From assembly GCA_022578965.1 (NCBI GenBank), contig MU400581.1, positions 62,001-126,000 on the forward strand: a stretch of 64,000 nt of DNA, read 5' to 3'. The DNA is from Xylaria sp. FL1777. Taxonomy: Eukaryota; Ascomycota; Sordariomycetes; Xylariales; Xylariaceae. Shown in pieces: positions 22,197 to 33,764 of the stretch. Under the pieces are notes generated by a model. It saw only the letters and a list, made by a program, of their open reading frames with translations. It had not been told where the DNA came from and searched no databases. Each line of letters starts with the position of its first letter. Position 1 is the stretch's first letter. The position numbers were made by a program, and so were the translations under genes.

Positions 22197-22675
22197 CTAA
22201 ATATCTGGCACCTGGCGGCTAACGGACATCGTGGGCAGTGCCCCTAGTGGTGGCACCAACAGGTCAGGTCTCGTGTCCACGAGAAGGGGTCTGTCGACAG
22301 GCTGCATGATCATAACGGTGGCGCGTTGCCCGGCAAACCAGCGCTGACGCGTGTGGCCCCTTCCGAGTTGCCCGTCCGAGACACTTTCTGTGACATATGT
22401 CACGAAATCTGTTATCGTGTCATCCTCTGGGGCCGCGGAGGAGGAGGTTTGAGCACATTGACTTGTGCCAGCTACTGCAGCCTTCATATTACCTGTCATG
22501 GCGGGAACCATTTTGGCTACAGCTGCATATGTACTACTTGCCTATCATGTATCCAACAAGTCGCGGCGATGAGGTCAGATAAGCCTCCTTGAGTTCCCAA
22601 ATTGGGGTTGTCGCCAAGTGTCACCCGCAATATACCTTCCCAAGACGTTGGGGTGCTTGACGGGCACTGGTTCAT
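22197..22675 (-). CDS. Hypothetical small protein, two exons (uncertain)
   Basis: A two-exon model, 22675-22636 and 22516-22197, gives 119 residues with GTATAT donor and TAG acceptor, and the frame is kept. The product starts MNQCPSSTPTSWE and includes a TSQCAQTSSSAAPEDD stretch and an acidic/threonine segment. No domain is recognised and the 119-nt intron is unremarkable. Phase agreement alone occurs one time in three by chance, so this is tentative. Confidence 0.3.
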
Positions 22676-23906
22676 GGTAAGGGAGTAATGGCATGAAGAG
22701 CAGCGGGTATGAGCAGGATTGAGCTTGTTTTACTAAGATGGAACCAAATACTGCATAAAATAGGTAATGTAGTAGTAGTAACTAACAGTGGGAATTATTT
22801 GGATCAAATTATGATTGGTTTCTACAGATCAAGAACGTCGTTGGCCTGAATAGAGTCTTCAACTGCCCAGGCTAAGTCGGAAGAGAGCGGATACCAGTCT
22901 AAGAGATGTCTATACATACTCGGGGGTTGAATGAGAGAAATAACACACCAATGGAGGTTTGTAATAGGAGATTATACATAACTAATGTAAATAATAAGTA
23001 TTATTGATGCTAATACGCTTACTGAGCACTATACACTTCCGGGATTTTCAATGTTAGCTCAATACAAACAACAAGGGTTTGACGGGGGTCACGACTAGGA
23101 TTGAACTGGGATGTGACTAGGGTTTAGCCATGGGTACCTAGAGGCTAACCAAAATTTTCAGAGGAATTAGGTTACTTTTCTAAGGGTGTTTTAGTTGGCC
23201 TGTTAGGGCCCCCTGCGAAAACTTTGGCTGGATTCAGCAAAAAATAAAGCCAAGTATTAAGCTAACATTGGAAATCCCAGAAGAGGTGTAGAGCAATTGT
23301 CCTAATCACCCTATGACGTAAACTTGTGTGGACATCGAAGCCATATAAGAGGTTTCCACACATAACAAAACCATCTGGAAAAAGAATGATCAAACTAATA
23401 TTATCGATTTCCTGCTGTCGGCCTAACATTTGTATGACATATGTGGCTTGGTCAGAGTCGCTTGAGGGTCGGCAGATCTTGGGACTAATGTGCATAATCG
23501 ACTACCTGCTTCACAGAATACTAGGGCTGAATGATTGATGAAACTAAGCTCACATACTAGCCACATCCAATAGCGATATGAGACGCCACCAGACATTTGT
23601 AGATTTACAATGGAGTCCGCATCCCACGTGGCGGTGACGTCTACGTGGGGAGGGTAAAAGTGTGACGTCATACCCTGTTGCACTACGAGCTATGAGAGTC
23701 CTTTCCCAGTTACTTGTTGAAGACCTATATAATAAATCAAGCAGTATACTCAATCGAGCCCCCAAATGTAGTTAACATCTTCAACTTCTACAAAATTAAG
23801 AAAGTTATCTTGACCCAAGATACGCGCTACTACATAATTACAAGCTATACATCCTCTTATCAAACTACTCGAAACTTGAACACAAACCACACTGACATCC
23901 ACCAAC
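22676..23906. other. Intergenic region, largely AT-rich
   Basis: No supported gene. Around 23140-23235 the two edges of a 95-nt stretch (CCAAAATTTTC and an inverted GCCAAAGTTTTCG) are imperfect inverted repeats, perhaps a decayed small element. A TATA-like TATATAATAAAT lies about 180 nt upstream of the next gene. Confidence 0.5.
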
Positions 23907-24176
23907 ATGCCTCTCGAGAACAACAGCGATAAAGGCGTCACCGGCGCAGCCAAGTTCGTCACTAGCACGCTAGGAAATGCTGTCGGCGGCGTGGGCCGCA
24001 CGGTGGGGAACGTCACAGGCGCCGCAGGTCGAGGCATCGGCGACACAATTACGAATACCACGGGCTCAGCCGGCAAGCCAGTCGGGGACGCCATCAGTAG
24101 CGTTGGCAATGGTGTGGAAAACGGCGCTAACAGCGTCTCAAAAGGTATCGAGAATGCTGGCAAATGGAAGTCATAG
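23907..24176 (+). CDS. Small Gly/Val-rich protein, LEA-like
   Basis: Single-exon gene for an 89-residue protein with repeated GNxVGGVGRTVGN-, GAAGRGIGDTI- and GKPVGDAISSVGNG-like units of roughly 11 residues, an amphipathic pattern like late-embryogenesis-abundant or hydrophilin-type proteins. It ends in KGIENAGKWKS. Very similar short proteins are widespread in filamentous ascomycetes as uncharacterised, often stress-related products. The start codon context is good (CCAACATG). No signal peptide or transmembrane segment. Confidence 0.75.
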   Translation: MPLENNSDKGVTGAAKFVTSTLGNAVGGVGRTVGNVTGAAGRGIGDTITNTTGSAGKPVGDAISSVGNGVENGANSVSKGIENAGKWKS

Positions 24177-24784
24177 GATCTAGACCTTGACAGTGATGCG
24201 GACGGCAAAGGAGATGGAGATCACGAATGGACTGGTAGAGATGAGCGCCGTATGCTATTGTAACGAAACTGGGAACACATAAGGAAAAAATGACTACACA
24301 TACGATACCCCTAATCGCATCTACTTACAAGGACTTGAAAACTCGAAATGGTACCCCTTCCTTAATATTATGTGGCTTGAATTGAGTAGTAACCCGGTCA
24401 TATTACGAGTTTCGAAGTTTCTAGGTCTTGCCAATCATGTGAAGATAATGCCCAAACTCTTCTCACGAGTAGATTCGTTTCTATGCTCGATTTTTCAATG
24501 AACTTATTGAGCGCACACCTCGTTATCTAGAGTGCTCCTATGAAATTCTAGTCAGAATAGACCTAGCATCTAACGGCGCGGAGGTCGCCGAAGCGGAAAT
24601 ATCCGAGTTAGCGATAGCGAAACAAGAGCGCCGAAGCTGGAACGCCCACATACATAGAGTCGGTAGTTACACGGCTTCTCCTACCCGACAGACTCTCTGC
24701 TCTTAACAACATCTAATATTTATTCTACCCGAAGTCTCAAAATCGTTACATGCGACCCACGGCTAACTCACGCCGCCCTTAACA
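24177..24784. other. Intergenic region
   Basis: 3' flank of the small protein gene and promoter of the deaminase gene. No other feature seen. Confidence 0.6.
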
Positions 24785-25597
24785 ATGGCCTCACCAGCGT
24801 ACGACTCCGATCCAAAAGCCCTTCTGAAAGCCCTCCTCACCACCATCGAGGACGATGTGATCCCACTGACCTCGAAGGGGGTCTCATCGGGCAACAAGCT
24901 GTTCGGCGCAGCAATTCTCTCGAAAGCAGGCCTGGTGCCGCAGACGGTGTCGACGAACAACGAGACGGCCTCGCCGCTCCTGCACGGCGAGATCAACTGC
25001 ATACAGCAGTTCTTCGCGCAGACGTCGTTCCCGGCCGCAGCAGCAGCATCATCATCATCATCATCATCGAAAAGTGAGGCGCGCCGGCCGCTGACGTCAT
25101 CGACTACGCAGCAGCGGCCGAGTCCCCGCGACTGCGTGTTCCTCGCGACCCACGAGCCGTGCAGCCTGTGTCTCTCGGGCATCACGTGGAGCGGGTTCGA
25201 CAACTTCTTCTACATGTTCACGTACGAGGACAGCCGCGACCTGTTCTCTATCCCGTACGACATCGACATCCTGCAGGAGGTCTTCAGGGTGCCTGCGGTT
25301 CTTCCCCCCGCGCGCTCTTCTGGGGGCGGGATAAAGGGGGAGGGGGTAGTAGAAGAAGAAGAAGAAGAAGAAAAAGAAGATTTGGACGCGAGACCGCTGT
25401 ATAACCGGCGAAACAAGTTCTTCACGGCGCGGAGCTTCGAGGATCTCGCCCGCGAGATCGCGGAGAGGTATGGGGAGGCTGAGGGCGAGAGGTGGAGAGA
25501 CGAGATTAGGAGGGTCAAGGCGAGGTATGATGGGTTGAGCGACACGTATCAGAAGAGCAAGACGGAGGTGGTGGGAAGTGCAAGTATTTGGAAATGA
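24785..25597 (+). CDS. Zinc-dependent cytidine/deoxycytidylate deaminase-fold protein
   Basis: Single-exon gene of 270 residues with the zinc-dependent deaminase signature: HGE at residues 67-69 (zinc ligand His and catalytic Glu) and PCSLC at 125-129 (two zinc-ligand Cys). The N-terminal helix and the LFGAAILSKAGL strand fit the CDA fold. The substrate is not clear; CMP/dCMP-deaminase and guanine/tRNA-deaminase relatives share these motifs. Between the two motifs a poly-Ala/poly-Ser insert is encoded by a CAT/TCA trinucleotide run, and after the domain a poly-Glu run is encoded by GAA repeats; both look like microsatellite expansions in loops. The gene is noticeably richer in G and C at third positions than most neighbours. 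Confidence 0.85.
   Translation: MASPAYDSDPKALLKALLTTIEDDVIPLTSKGVSSGNKLFGAAILSKAGLVPQTVSTNNETASPLLHGEINCIQQFFAQTSFPAAAAASSSSSSSKSEARRPLTSSTTQQRPSPRDCVFLATHEPCSLCLSGITWSGFDNFFYMFTYEDSRDLFSIPYDIDILQEVFRVPAVLPPARSSGGGIKGEGVVEEEEEEEKEDLDARPLYNRRNKFFTARSFEDLAREIAERYGEAEGERWRDEIRRVKARYDGLSDTYQKSKTEVVGSASIWK
25048..25069. repeat. CAT/TCA trinucleotide microsatellite in the deaminase gene
   Basis: About seven tandem trinucleotides coding for serine, inserted between the HGE and PCxxC motifs. In-frame length changes would be tolerated. Confidence 0.8.
25350..25379. repeat. GAA trinucleotide microsatellite in the deaminase gene
   Basis: A run of GAA/AAA codons coding for a poly-Glu stretch C-terminal to the deaminase fold. 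Confidence 0.8.
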
Positions 25598-26842
25598 AGA
25601 GTATTGAAGCCTTTCACTTGCAGAGCATCACAAGGGGGCTTGATCCGGTCAAATTCATCATGTTAATCGTATTTGAGACGGGCATCGACGGTAGACGCCT
25701 ACAAGCTTGGATTTAGTTATAGCATTGAAACATCACAGACACGTTTTGCACATGGCTACAGCATATAATACGAAATATCATCAAGTAGCATTGGTGTAAC
25801 TATTATCCACTCCGCTTGTAATTTCTACTTCCTTGTGATACCAATACCCGAAACGCTTGTAGTAAAGCATTAGTCATATCCCAATCCTCGTCTCCCCAAG
25901 TCCTCAACAACAAAACCGAGTGGCGCTAAGACGGTAATATAATCTCCTTGTTCCATAACTCCAAGTCCCCTACCACATAACCACGGTGTACTAGAGTAGC
26001 CTTAACTATTGGTTCTTAGTACCGGTTGTTTCCGAGCCATCGTTTTGTTGTGTCTTGTTCGTTTGGTGTGAAGATCCAGAGGTCTCTTGCCCTCCCTGAC
26101 AAAGAACGCGTAGATCGGGCCCCCTGCAAACAGGTGCTATTGAAGGATTCGGAATTAGTAATTATTATTTACGGTGGAAATATCAAGGATTTCTAGAGGA
26201 TAACAAGACTAGAGAACGCCTCATTGGGCAACTCATGTCCCTCAATATACGCCAAACAGGCATGTAAGATATTCCAGCATACTAACCGAGCCATAAGAAC
26301 TTGAATGTTTCTCCCTTCCCTCTTTGGTCCGTGATCTCAGATTGGGTAGATTTGACGTTGGGACACGTGCCATTTGATAGGTCTCGAGAGTCTTGATTTG
26401 TTTGCATTTTTAGCGTATGCGTTTGATTTGAGATAAATATCTGAGGAGAATGATCAGGAGGTTGTAAGTGTGATAATGGGTGCATATGATGTTTGCTTAT
26501 ATTAGTTTTGCTTGTAATATCAGAGAAGGAGGAACAGTAGAAGTAGAAGTGAGAGGAGCAAAGGTTGATTAGGAAAAACACATTGAGGGCCGTTGTGATA
26601 AATTAGCAACAGCGCACTTACCAAAGTTAAAAGGCGACTGCCCAGGTAGTTTAAAAGGAAGTTTAAGTGGTGCAGGTCTTAATTCAAAATGTTTAAAGAG
26701 CCACACTGGAGAAAACCAAGAATATAGTTAACTTTAATGATTTTCTACCAGCTCACAAGTAACAGGTTTTGGAATTCACAAAAAGGTGAACAGTGCTTCT
26801 CCCTATTCTATACGCCCCATCTGAAGCAACATTTCATAAATT
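25598..26842. other. Convergent intergenic region
   Basis: 1.2 kb between the deaminase and the disordered-protein gene. A 99-codon minus-strand frame at 26282-26581 has low-complexity Phe/Ser/His composition and is not supported. Nothing else seen. Confidence 0.5.
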
Positions 26843-28899
26843 CTAGATGGAGCTTTGCTCAGTTCGTTGTTCGTCAACACAGATATGTGGCGTAGCATCT
26901 TCTGAGCAGGACATTCCCTCGAGTTCTTCCTGTAGCTTCGAGTCCTGTGGCCCAGCAATGTACGGTGATAATGAGCCGGATTTCGAGCGTAACCAGTTTA
27001 TCGAAGATGTACTCGATCGATGTAGTACTTCCTGTAATAATTCTCGGCTCGAGCGCTTCCGTCCCATATCCCCTTCCTGCGGCCGCTTCATCCACGAAGA
27101 TGGAGCTGCTTGATCTCTACGAATGTACTTAGGCGTGTGATCCGAAAGAGGTATGAAACTATAACGACGTAATACGTTGAGAAGATTCTCGGTCATATCT
27201 TGGCGCTGACCATGAGAGTTTCTGACTTTAATTCTTTTGTGGCTTGCGACTCCAATCGAGCGGCCGAGTTTTTTCTTATAGTTTTCCTCGTCCTCACCAG
27301 CCTGAGACGGCCACTGATTCTCGTACTCCTGAACATATGACTGATAGTCCTCGAATTGGGCATGAGGAGGTAGTATTGAATTTGATTGAGAATCTTCTTC
27401 AAGTATTGGTAGCGGACTGTAGATGCAAACTGCACTATGTGCATCTACGCCATCATTATAGAAGTCTGCAACCATTTCTCGGCGTTCAGCTGACTGGTCA
27501 TTTTCTATATCGTCAAATAAACCCAGCGGTGTCAGCCAGTCATTCGTGCAAGACCTCGATTTAAGCCTGGGGAAACATGTTATTGGAGTTGTGGAGGTTA
27601 CGTGGTTAAGTTCAGCTTTAAGGGGGCGTCGGGAGATTGGTTCGGATGTGGAACGTTGTCCAGGTTGTCGAAACCGCTTTTCAAAGGGACTCAAAACTTT
27701 ACGAGGTGGATTGGACTTGAAACTTCCTCTTTGTAAGACCCGATGGGATTGTGGCCATGAGAGATGGCGATTTCGAGGGTTGTGTGGAAGTAAACACCCT
27801 GAGGTGCCTTGAGACTCGGTTCCTGAGTTATCGACATCAGTGGCGTCGTCTTTGACATTATCCCGGAGAAATGAGCTTGAGATTAGTTCCTAATCAATCT
27901 CTGTAACGCTCTGACGTGATACTATATGAAATTAGGGGTCAGTAGCTGTCGTACGTAGTAAAGATTTTGCTTGGTTTTGTGGTACAAGGTGAGGATGGAA
28001 AGTGAGGACAAGAAAGAGAAGGAAATTTAAAAGGCTCTTGGTACCATACTGTACGTCGTTTTCGGTGTTGACGGTAGAGGCCCGAATTTCTCCAAATCGT
28101 CAGCTAAGCTGAAACAAGGCCGAGGTGAGCAAATGGTTGTAGCTGGGTCTGCGACGGCAGATATGCCCGGAATAATGTTCTGTGTTCGAGGTGTCGGTTT
28201 CACATGTGTACCTCTAGGAAGTAGAAGAGATCGACAATCCAACGGAGACTTGTTGTCTTGCATGCTGCACACGCCAGCAACCACAATATCAAGGATTCCT
28301 GCGATGTTATCTGTAGTAATTAGATATTGACCCTCCGGTAATGCGGGTAATTGGAGACAGGGCCCATCTAAACCCGTCTGGATTGACGACAGAGGTATAT
28401 CGTTTTCATTGATCACTGTCGTGGCGGGCTTCCCAGAACTGTCACTCTGTCGCCTTGCAGCTAAAAAGGCACGCACATTGCATACAATGGCATCCATTCC
28501 CTGTTTGCTCAAACGGCCACCAGCATGTGCCCGAGACAGAGTCGGTAAGCGACTCTGGTAGTGGCACGCTGATAGACCCTGCTCCCTGCCTGTGACCGAG
28601 CTCCAGCGGCGAGTCGTGATGACTGGTGCAGGAGACGATGTTAGCTTATTTGCATTAGAACTTTCAGTAGACACGGCCTCATCCGATGAAGCGGCCTCCG
28701 TCGGAGGCACACAGACTGACGCGAGAGATTTCGAAGGTCCTGCGGAGGGATCGAGATCTCCGGGTAGTCGTTCTTCTTCTGGTTCATGTCTCTGTGGCGC
28801 AGTGACGCTCATGAGTCGGCTAGTAGGCTGACTTGAATAAGCACTGAACGGATCACCCTCAAAACTTGCAAAGGATATTCGATCTGCTGGAAAGACCAT
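26843..28899 (-). CDS. Hypothetical large, mostly disordered protein
   Basis: Two long open frames on the same strand join in phase as one gene: exons 28899-28045 and 27889-26843 with a GTACCA donor and a TTGATTAG acceptor, 633 residues. The first ATG in frame gives MVFPADRISFASFEGD. The product is rich in Ser, Arg, Pro and acidic residues, with no transmembrane segment. Short ordered-looking parts are GLDGPCLQLPALPEGQYL and VLRRYSFIPLSDHTPKYIRR. The C-terminus carries basic segments (KKKLGRS, GRKRSSRELLQ). No family is recognised; it could be a nuclear or signalling scaffold protein. The alternative is two separate genes, but the second half has no ATG near its start, which favours one spliced gene. 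Splice border unproven. Confidence 0.6.
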
Positions 28900-29886
28900 G
28901 ATGGTGGGCAATTCTTGTAATACCACTTCTGCATATCTCGAACTCAAAAGGTGGCTTGCTCGATACCATTCAGTTTTAGCTTAGGTACGAATAGAGATAT
29001 CAATTTGGAATCCATTAGGTGAAGGGAATGTTGAAACAGCCTAGGAGATGATACGTGAGCGAGTAATGGAACAAGTGCAAGGAACGGACTCACTGGTACT
29101 TACCGTGATGAGCTATCAAGTCCAGCTGGAGGCAGGTGAATGTAAGCCTCAGGATTCGAAGGCACGTGCATTTACATCACCTTGCATTACGTTGAAGCAA
29201 ATGTGTTCCCTAGGTAGAGTTGGAAAGGGCTGCCTTAGGTAATTAGCATGGTCAAACCTGGAGCTCTTGCCGACATATATATATCATAGGGTTAGCACAT
29301 GAGTTGATAACATCATCGTAAAGTTCCATAACTGAAGTTTGCTAAACTCCGCTGATAGAGCTAGCTTTTTGTTTGATGGCGTTGACTGGACACGTCTAGG
29401 GTTCGAGAGCTCTAGATGTATGAGTAGAATGCATCTATGTTCTCAGGTTCACAATGTCCACGGTGAAATGGAAAATGCCGTCTTAGCGGTTCTCGTCCCA
29501 CTGTATAACAATTGTTCACTTATACTGGCCATAGTATAGCCCTAAAGGGCACCTACGTGCAGCAGCATTGTCGCATAGCTACCTAGCAATATCTTGAAAA
29601 GGAGCAGATTCGGGTGACATTAAGTTCATTATTAACTAGATGAAGAGATTTGTATGTTGAACCAGGGGTGCTTGAGGGTATCATAGTTAAGTGGGCAAAG
29701 TAGAGTGGGGATCCATCAATCATAACGAAACAAGACAAACCTGCAGATATGTGGTCTCAAATGCTTGATGCCGAAGATTCGTGACTGAAGCAATGCATTA
29801 CGCCTCCCAATGCATGAAATGAGGAAATCTTAATTAGAAGCAGAGTATGCATGAAATAGAGATAGTGAAGAGCAAGTAATGTGATA
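28900..29886. other. Intergenic region
   Basis: Promoter of the disordered-protein gene and 3' flank of GEM1. Short open frames without recognisable content. Confidence 0.55.
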
Positions 29887-31832
29887 TCAAGCGGAGTTCG
29901 TGGAACGCCTCCAGATCATGAACGCAGCTACAGCTGCACAAGTTGTTGCCCCAAGTGCAAGATAGAGGCTCGTCCTGTCAGGAGGGGGTTCTTCGCTTTT
30001 GGGGAATGCAGTGCTCGGATTCGTAGCTGCTTCAGCAAGCGCAACGAAGAGTTCTCCTATGCTGTTCCATGTGACACTAACATGAACTGGTGTCCCCATC
30101 ATGAGGCTCGAGGTATACTGATCGGGCTGCAGCTCGCATCGTTGTGTTGTCTTATCCCTGTCCGCTTTCAAGGCCGTGTAGATCGAAGGGAGATCATCGA
30201 GATGTGGATATCGCTTTCGGAGTTCGACAATGTGTGAAAAGGAATCCGGATCTGATGAGTCGTATGAGTAGCAAATGAGATCGCAAGCATCCAGTTTAGC
30301 CTGGTTATCTAGTATAGCGGGTTCTAACTCGCCAAGCTCCTCCAGGATCAAGTAACATTGCTTACCGCCCGGAAGCTCAACGCTGTTTACGGCTCTGCGA
30401 GGCTTGATCGTAGGATGATATAGCCCGTCAAATGGTCGATTAAGGAATGAATCCAGCAGGGACGACTTGCCGGCTCCAGCTGCGCCGATAATATAGCACA
30501 GGACCACGTTGCGTTCCACCTTGCCGGGACGTGTCCTTCTCTTGCGTGGTCGCGTTACCTTCAACGCCGAAGTTAGTGAGCCTCGGGGATTTGGGGGTTC
30601 GAAACCTAGATAGGCAAGATATTCCATTGTCGTCTTTGGCTCTAGAAAGGTGGTCATGCTCCACTGGGCAAGCCAGCCTTGCAACGTGATATAGCCAGCT
30701 TCGTTGCGAACAGTTGAGGACGGGAACGAAGCTTCAACCCACGACTGAGGTGGTCCTGGGGTGGGGGCAAACAGTGCCTCTAGCTCTTGATCATTCAACC
30801 CTCCATCATTATCCTTATCAAACAATAAGAAAAGATCCATGAAAAAGCGATATCCCGCGGGGCTTAACTCGGCAGAGGCATACTCCGGTACGTCAAGTTT
30901 AGGGTGAATGAAGTTGTCAGCCAAGCTCAAGCTATCGGTATAGTGGTATTTGCGCAGTATTACCCAGATCGTCTCGTGACGTCCCTTTTCTGCATACATC
31001 TTGTTCAACTGAAGAAAGCCGTTCATGCTGACACCTTTCTCAGTGTTAGATCCAGGAATTGACTTGGAAATGGACAGCTTGATGTTATCGAGATCCTCAG
31101 GCGTCAAGGGCTTGTCGAAGCACTTGGCCTGGAAATCCTGGATTTCCTGGTCGTTCAGGAAGCCATCTTGATCCTTGTCGCAGAGATAAAACACCCTCTT
31201 AAGGGCTAACACACATGCGGGTTTGAGACAACCCTCTTTGTAATCAAAGAGCGGTGCAATAGGATGTGTGACGGCTTTTTGGCACAAGAAGAAAGTTTCA
31301 TTGACATTTGAATGTTCTCGAGCGCTGGCACGTATACAGGAGTCGATCTCGCGGAATTCGCTCATGACAGGTAGCATCTCCTCTTCGACGACCTGGGAGG
31401 TTGGATTCTCAGTCAAGTCGGATTTGTTGGCGCATAGGACGACGGGGACGTTGACGCCAAGTGAGCGAAAGTAGGGCATCCAAAAGAGAGCAACGCGTTC
31501 GTAGCTATAGTGGTCGGAATAGACTAGAAGAATGACATTGGACTTGCGGATTTCCTTTCGAAGGGTTGTTCGGTCTTGCGGGCGGGCAGAGGTATCGACA
31601 ATGGTGGTGGTGACATTTTCGGGCGTGCCGATGCTGGGCGGGATTGTGATCTGAGGAAGAACCGGTTGGATCTTGTTGCTCACAAAAACGTCCTTCACAA
31701 GTGACGCAATGAGGCTCGATTTCCCGGTGCCTTCGTCACCACATACACAGATGCGGACTACTCGATAGTTGTCAGCACGACTTAGTCCAGTATGAGGGGT
31801 TAGGAAAAGCAACGGTATGCACCTGTGGCCAT
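29887..31832 (-). CDS. GEM1: Mitochondrial Rho GTPase Miro/Gem1
   Basis: Tail-anchored GTPase of the mitochondrial outer membrane that controls mitochondrial inheritance and shape and, in yeast, associates with ER-mitochondria contacts (ERMES). Exons are 31832-31823 and 31757-29887, 626 residues. The first coding exon is only 10 nt, and splicing at GTGCAT gives [18 protein letters not shown], the conserved start with the G1 loop at residues 10-18. NKSD and SAREH-like G4/G5 segments follow. Two EF hands are seen as [10 protein letters not shown] and [10 protein letters not shown]. The second GTPase domain has [11 protein letters not shown]. The C-terminal anchor is [19 protein letters not shown] followed by RR. 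Domain order and length match fungal orthologues. A purine-rich AG repeat lies 5' of the gene. Confidence 0.96.
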
Positions 31833-31963
31833 GTTGAGGTAGCACTATGGTGGTGTCCAAGGTCTCTTTACTCAAGTGCTCATCAAATACCTATCGTGAA
31901 GCCATCCCTAAAAGTCGGAGAACCCTAAGTTATTTGCGTATTACCAGCGTCGTAACAGATTTA

Positions 31964-32004
31964 GCGAGAGAGAGAGAGAGAGAGACAGAGAGAGAAAGAA
32001 AGAA
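31964..32004. repeat. AG-rich microsatellite upstream of GEM1
   Basis: A run of AG dinucleotides followed by AGAC/AAAG variants, located about 130-170 nt upstream of the GEM1 start codon; probably in the promoter or 5' UTR. Confidence 0.8.
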
Positions 32005-32825
32005 GATGAGCGTGATGTTGTTAAGCTACCGACGAGTGGGCAACGGAAGCTATGCTGCGATGGAATGCGGGCTTTCTGAAGCAAGCTGGCTTGGGCTGGG
32101 CATGGGATAACCAAGCTGGAGATTGTAAAGATGATAGATGATTCGATAAACAAGGATTGGAGTACTTCCGATTAGCTGTGTTTGGAGTAAACAATCGGTT
32201 TCCATTAGTGCAAATACCCTGTAAGTCAGAGCTGTGATACTGGTTTTTGGCTAATAGGCGTGCATTTGATTATATACGGTACAAGATTCGTTTTGGGGCA
32301 TCTGCATTAGTTTATCTGTGGGTGCACTTTTCTAATGCGCGTCCTTCTTTAGGTACCTGTATTGGAAGTAGGTAGGTAAGAGATACACTACTCATTGATA
32401 GATGCCTCGGTAGAACAGAAGCCGAGAATTGAAGAAGTAGAATCAGTTCAATGTTGGTAAATACGGTTGGTATTGCAGTTGCTTATGTATGTGCTCACCT
32501 CTTACATGTACTTAGGTAGGTACCTCTCTACTGACGTCTTCAATGCTGGTCTTACCACGTACATGTATGGCCCCTCATCCCGCATTAACAAGGATACCCT
32601 ATCACAGCAATAACGTAACCCATTATGACTTCCGGTACCTACCTTAGGGCGCCAGGCCGGTGTATGAAAAGCCTGTACTGAAGGCTAATAGGCTGTAATA
32701 TGTAGTGGCTTCAATAGGCAGACACTAGGGGTCAAATTAGCCCACTATAGGAGGGCGTATTATGTAAGCGGCCGTTTAATCAGTGGTGTACTAACATGTC
32801 TAACAGCTAGAAAATGGTGGTTTGT

Positions 32826-33060
32826 TTAACAGATTTTTTTAAAAAAGAAAAACTATAATGCTTTTTTTAAAAAAAATAATATTAAAAAATTAATTTTTAA
32901 TAAATAACATTATTTTTTATTTTTAATAATTTTAAAATTAAATTAATAAAAATAAAAAAAATATTTTATATAAAAATCTGTTTATTTTAATAGTATTTTT
33001 TAAAAAATATTCATTTATTTTTTATTATAATAGCTAGTAGTTAATTTTCTATATAAACAG
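32826..33060. repeat. Extremely AT-rich tract with short inverted ends
   Basis: Nearly all bases are A or T. AACAGATTTTT at 32828-32838 is matched by AAAAATCTGTT at 32972-32982, so the tract from 32828 to 32982 has 11-bp inverted ends. This fits a small transposon degraded by C-to-T mutation such as RIP, but it could also be an AT-rich matrix-like or replication-associated sequence. No coding potential. Confidence 0.55.
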
Positions 33061-33764
33061 GCAGACACAAAGATTCAAACCTAAAAAATCAGCTTAATTC
33101 TTTATTCACTTGTTCACTTTGATTTTCCTACGGGGGGGTGGCGCCCTAAGGTAGGGATGATGGTGCCAATAGTGTAAAAACCATACAAAATCATACTCGT
33201 ATAAGTATTTTCAATAATAGCGGTCATCTATCACCAACACTAGCTGTGTACCTACATTACCCCACAAGAAAGACCCCAGGCCATCAAGCACCTGCAGCAG
33301 GGCGAATCCTTGTCACCATGCTGTGTGGTGGTCGAGGTAAGCCAAGCTACTATATATAACAGTAATACCTGTGCATATGCGCACCTACTGAGGACAGTCC
33401 AGCAGGGATGCGAATAACTGAATTGAGTCGGCTAACAGCACAAGCGTTTCGACGTTGACTCTCCCTTGAACCTTGGACTCCCCTAACACACTCGCTACCA
33501 CCGCTTCGCACTCGTTCCCGCATGCATGAGTGCTATCATTACATATGGAAGCTTAACCATAATTGCAGAATTGGCTGCCCACTGTCGCATGTGTGCTGTA
33601 TGCTGGATGCGTACGTTGTTGTTTATTCCTGGCTATCAGTCCAATAGGACCCCTGTCGGCGCCGTACATACACGATAGACAGGAGGTCGAGGAACCTAGA
33701 ATTGCCGACAGCGTTTCGACAGCCTGAACCTTCTCCCTCGATCGGCCTTGCATTGTCTCTGGCC

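Larger units (their letters stand above)
31833..33764. other. Divergent intergenic region with AT-rich tract
   Basis: 1.9 kb between the GEM1 and creC starts. Contains an AG microsatellite, several TAGGTA-rich stretches (32360-32530) and an AT-rich tract at 32826-33060. No supported gene. Confidence 0.6.
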
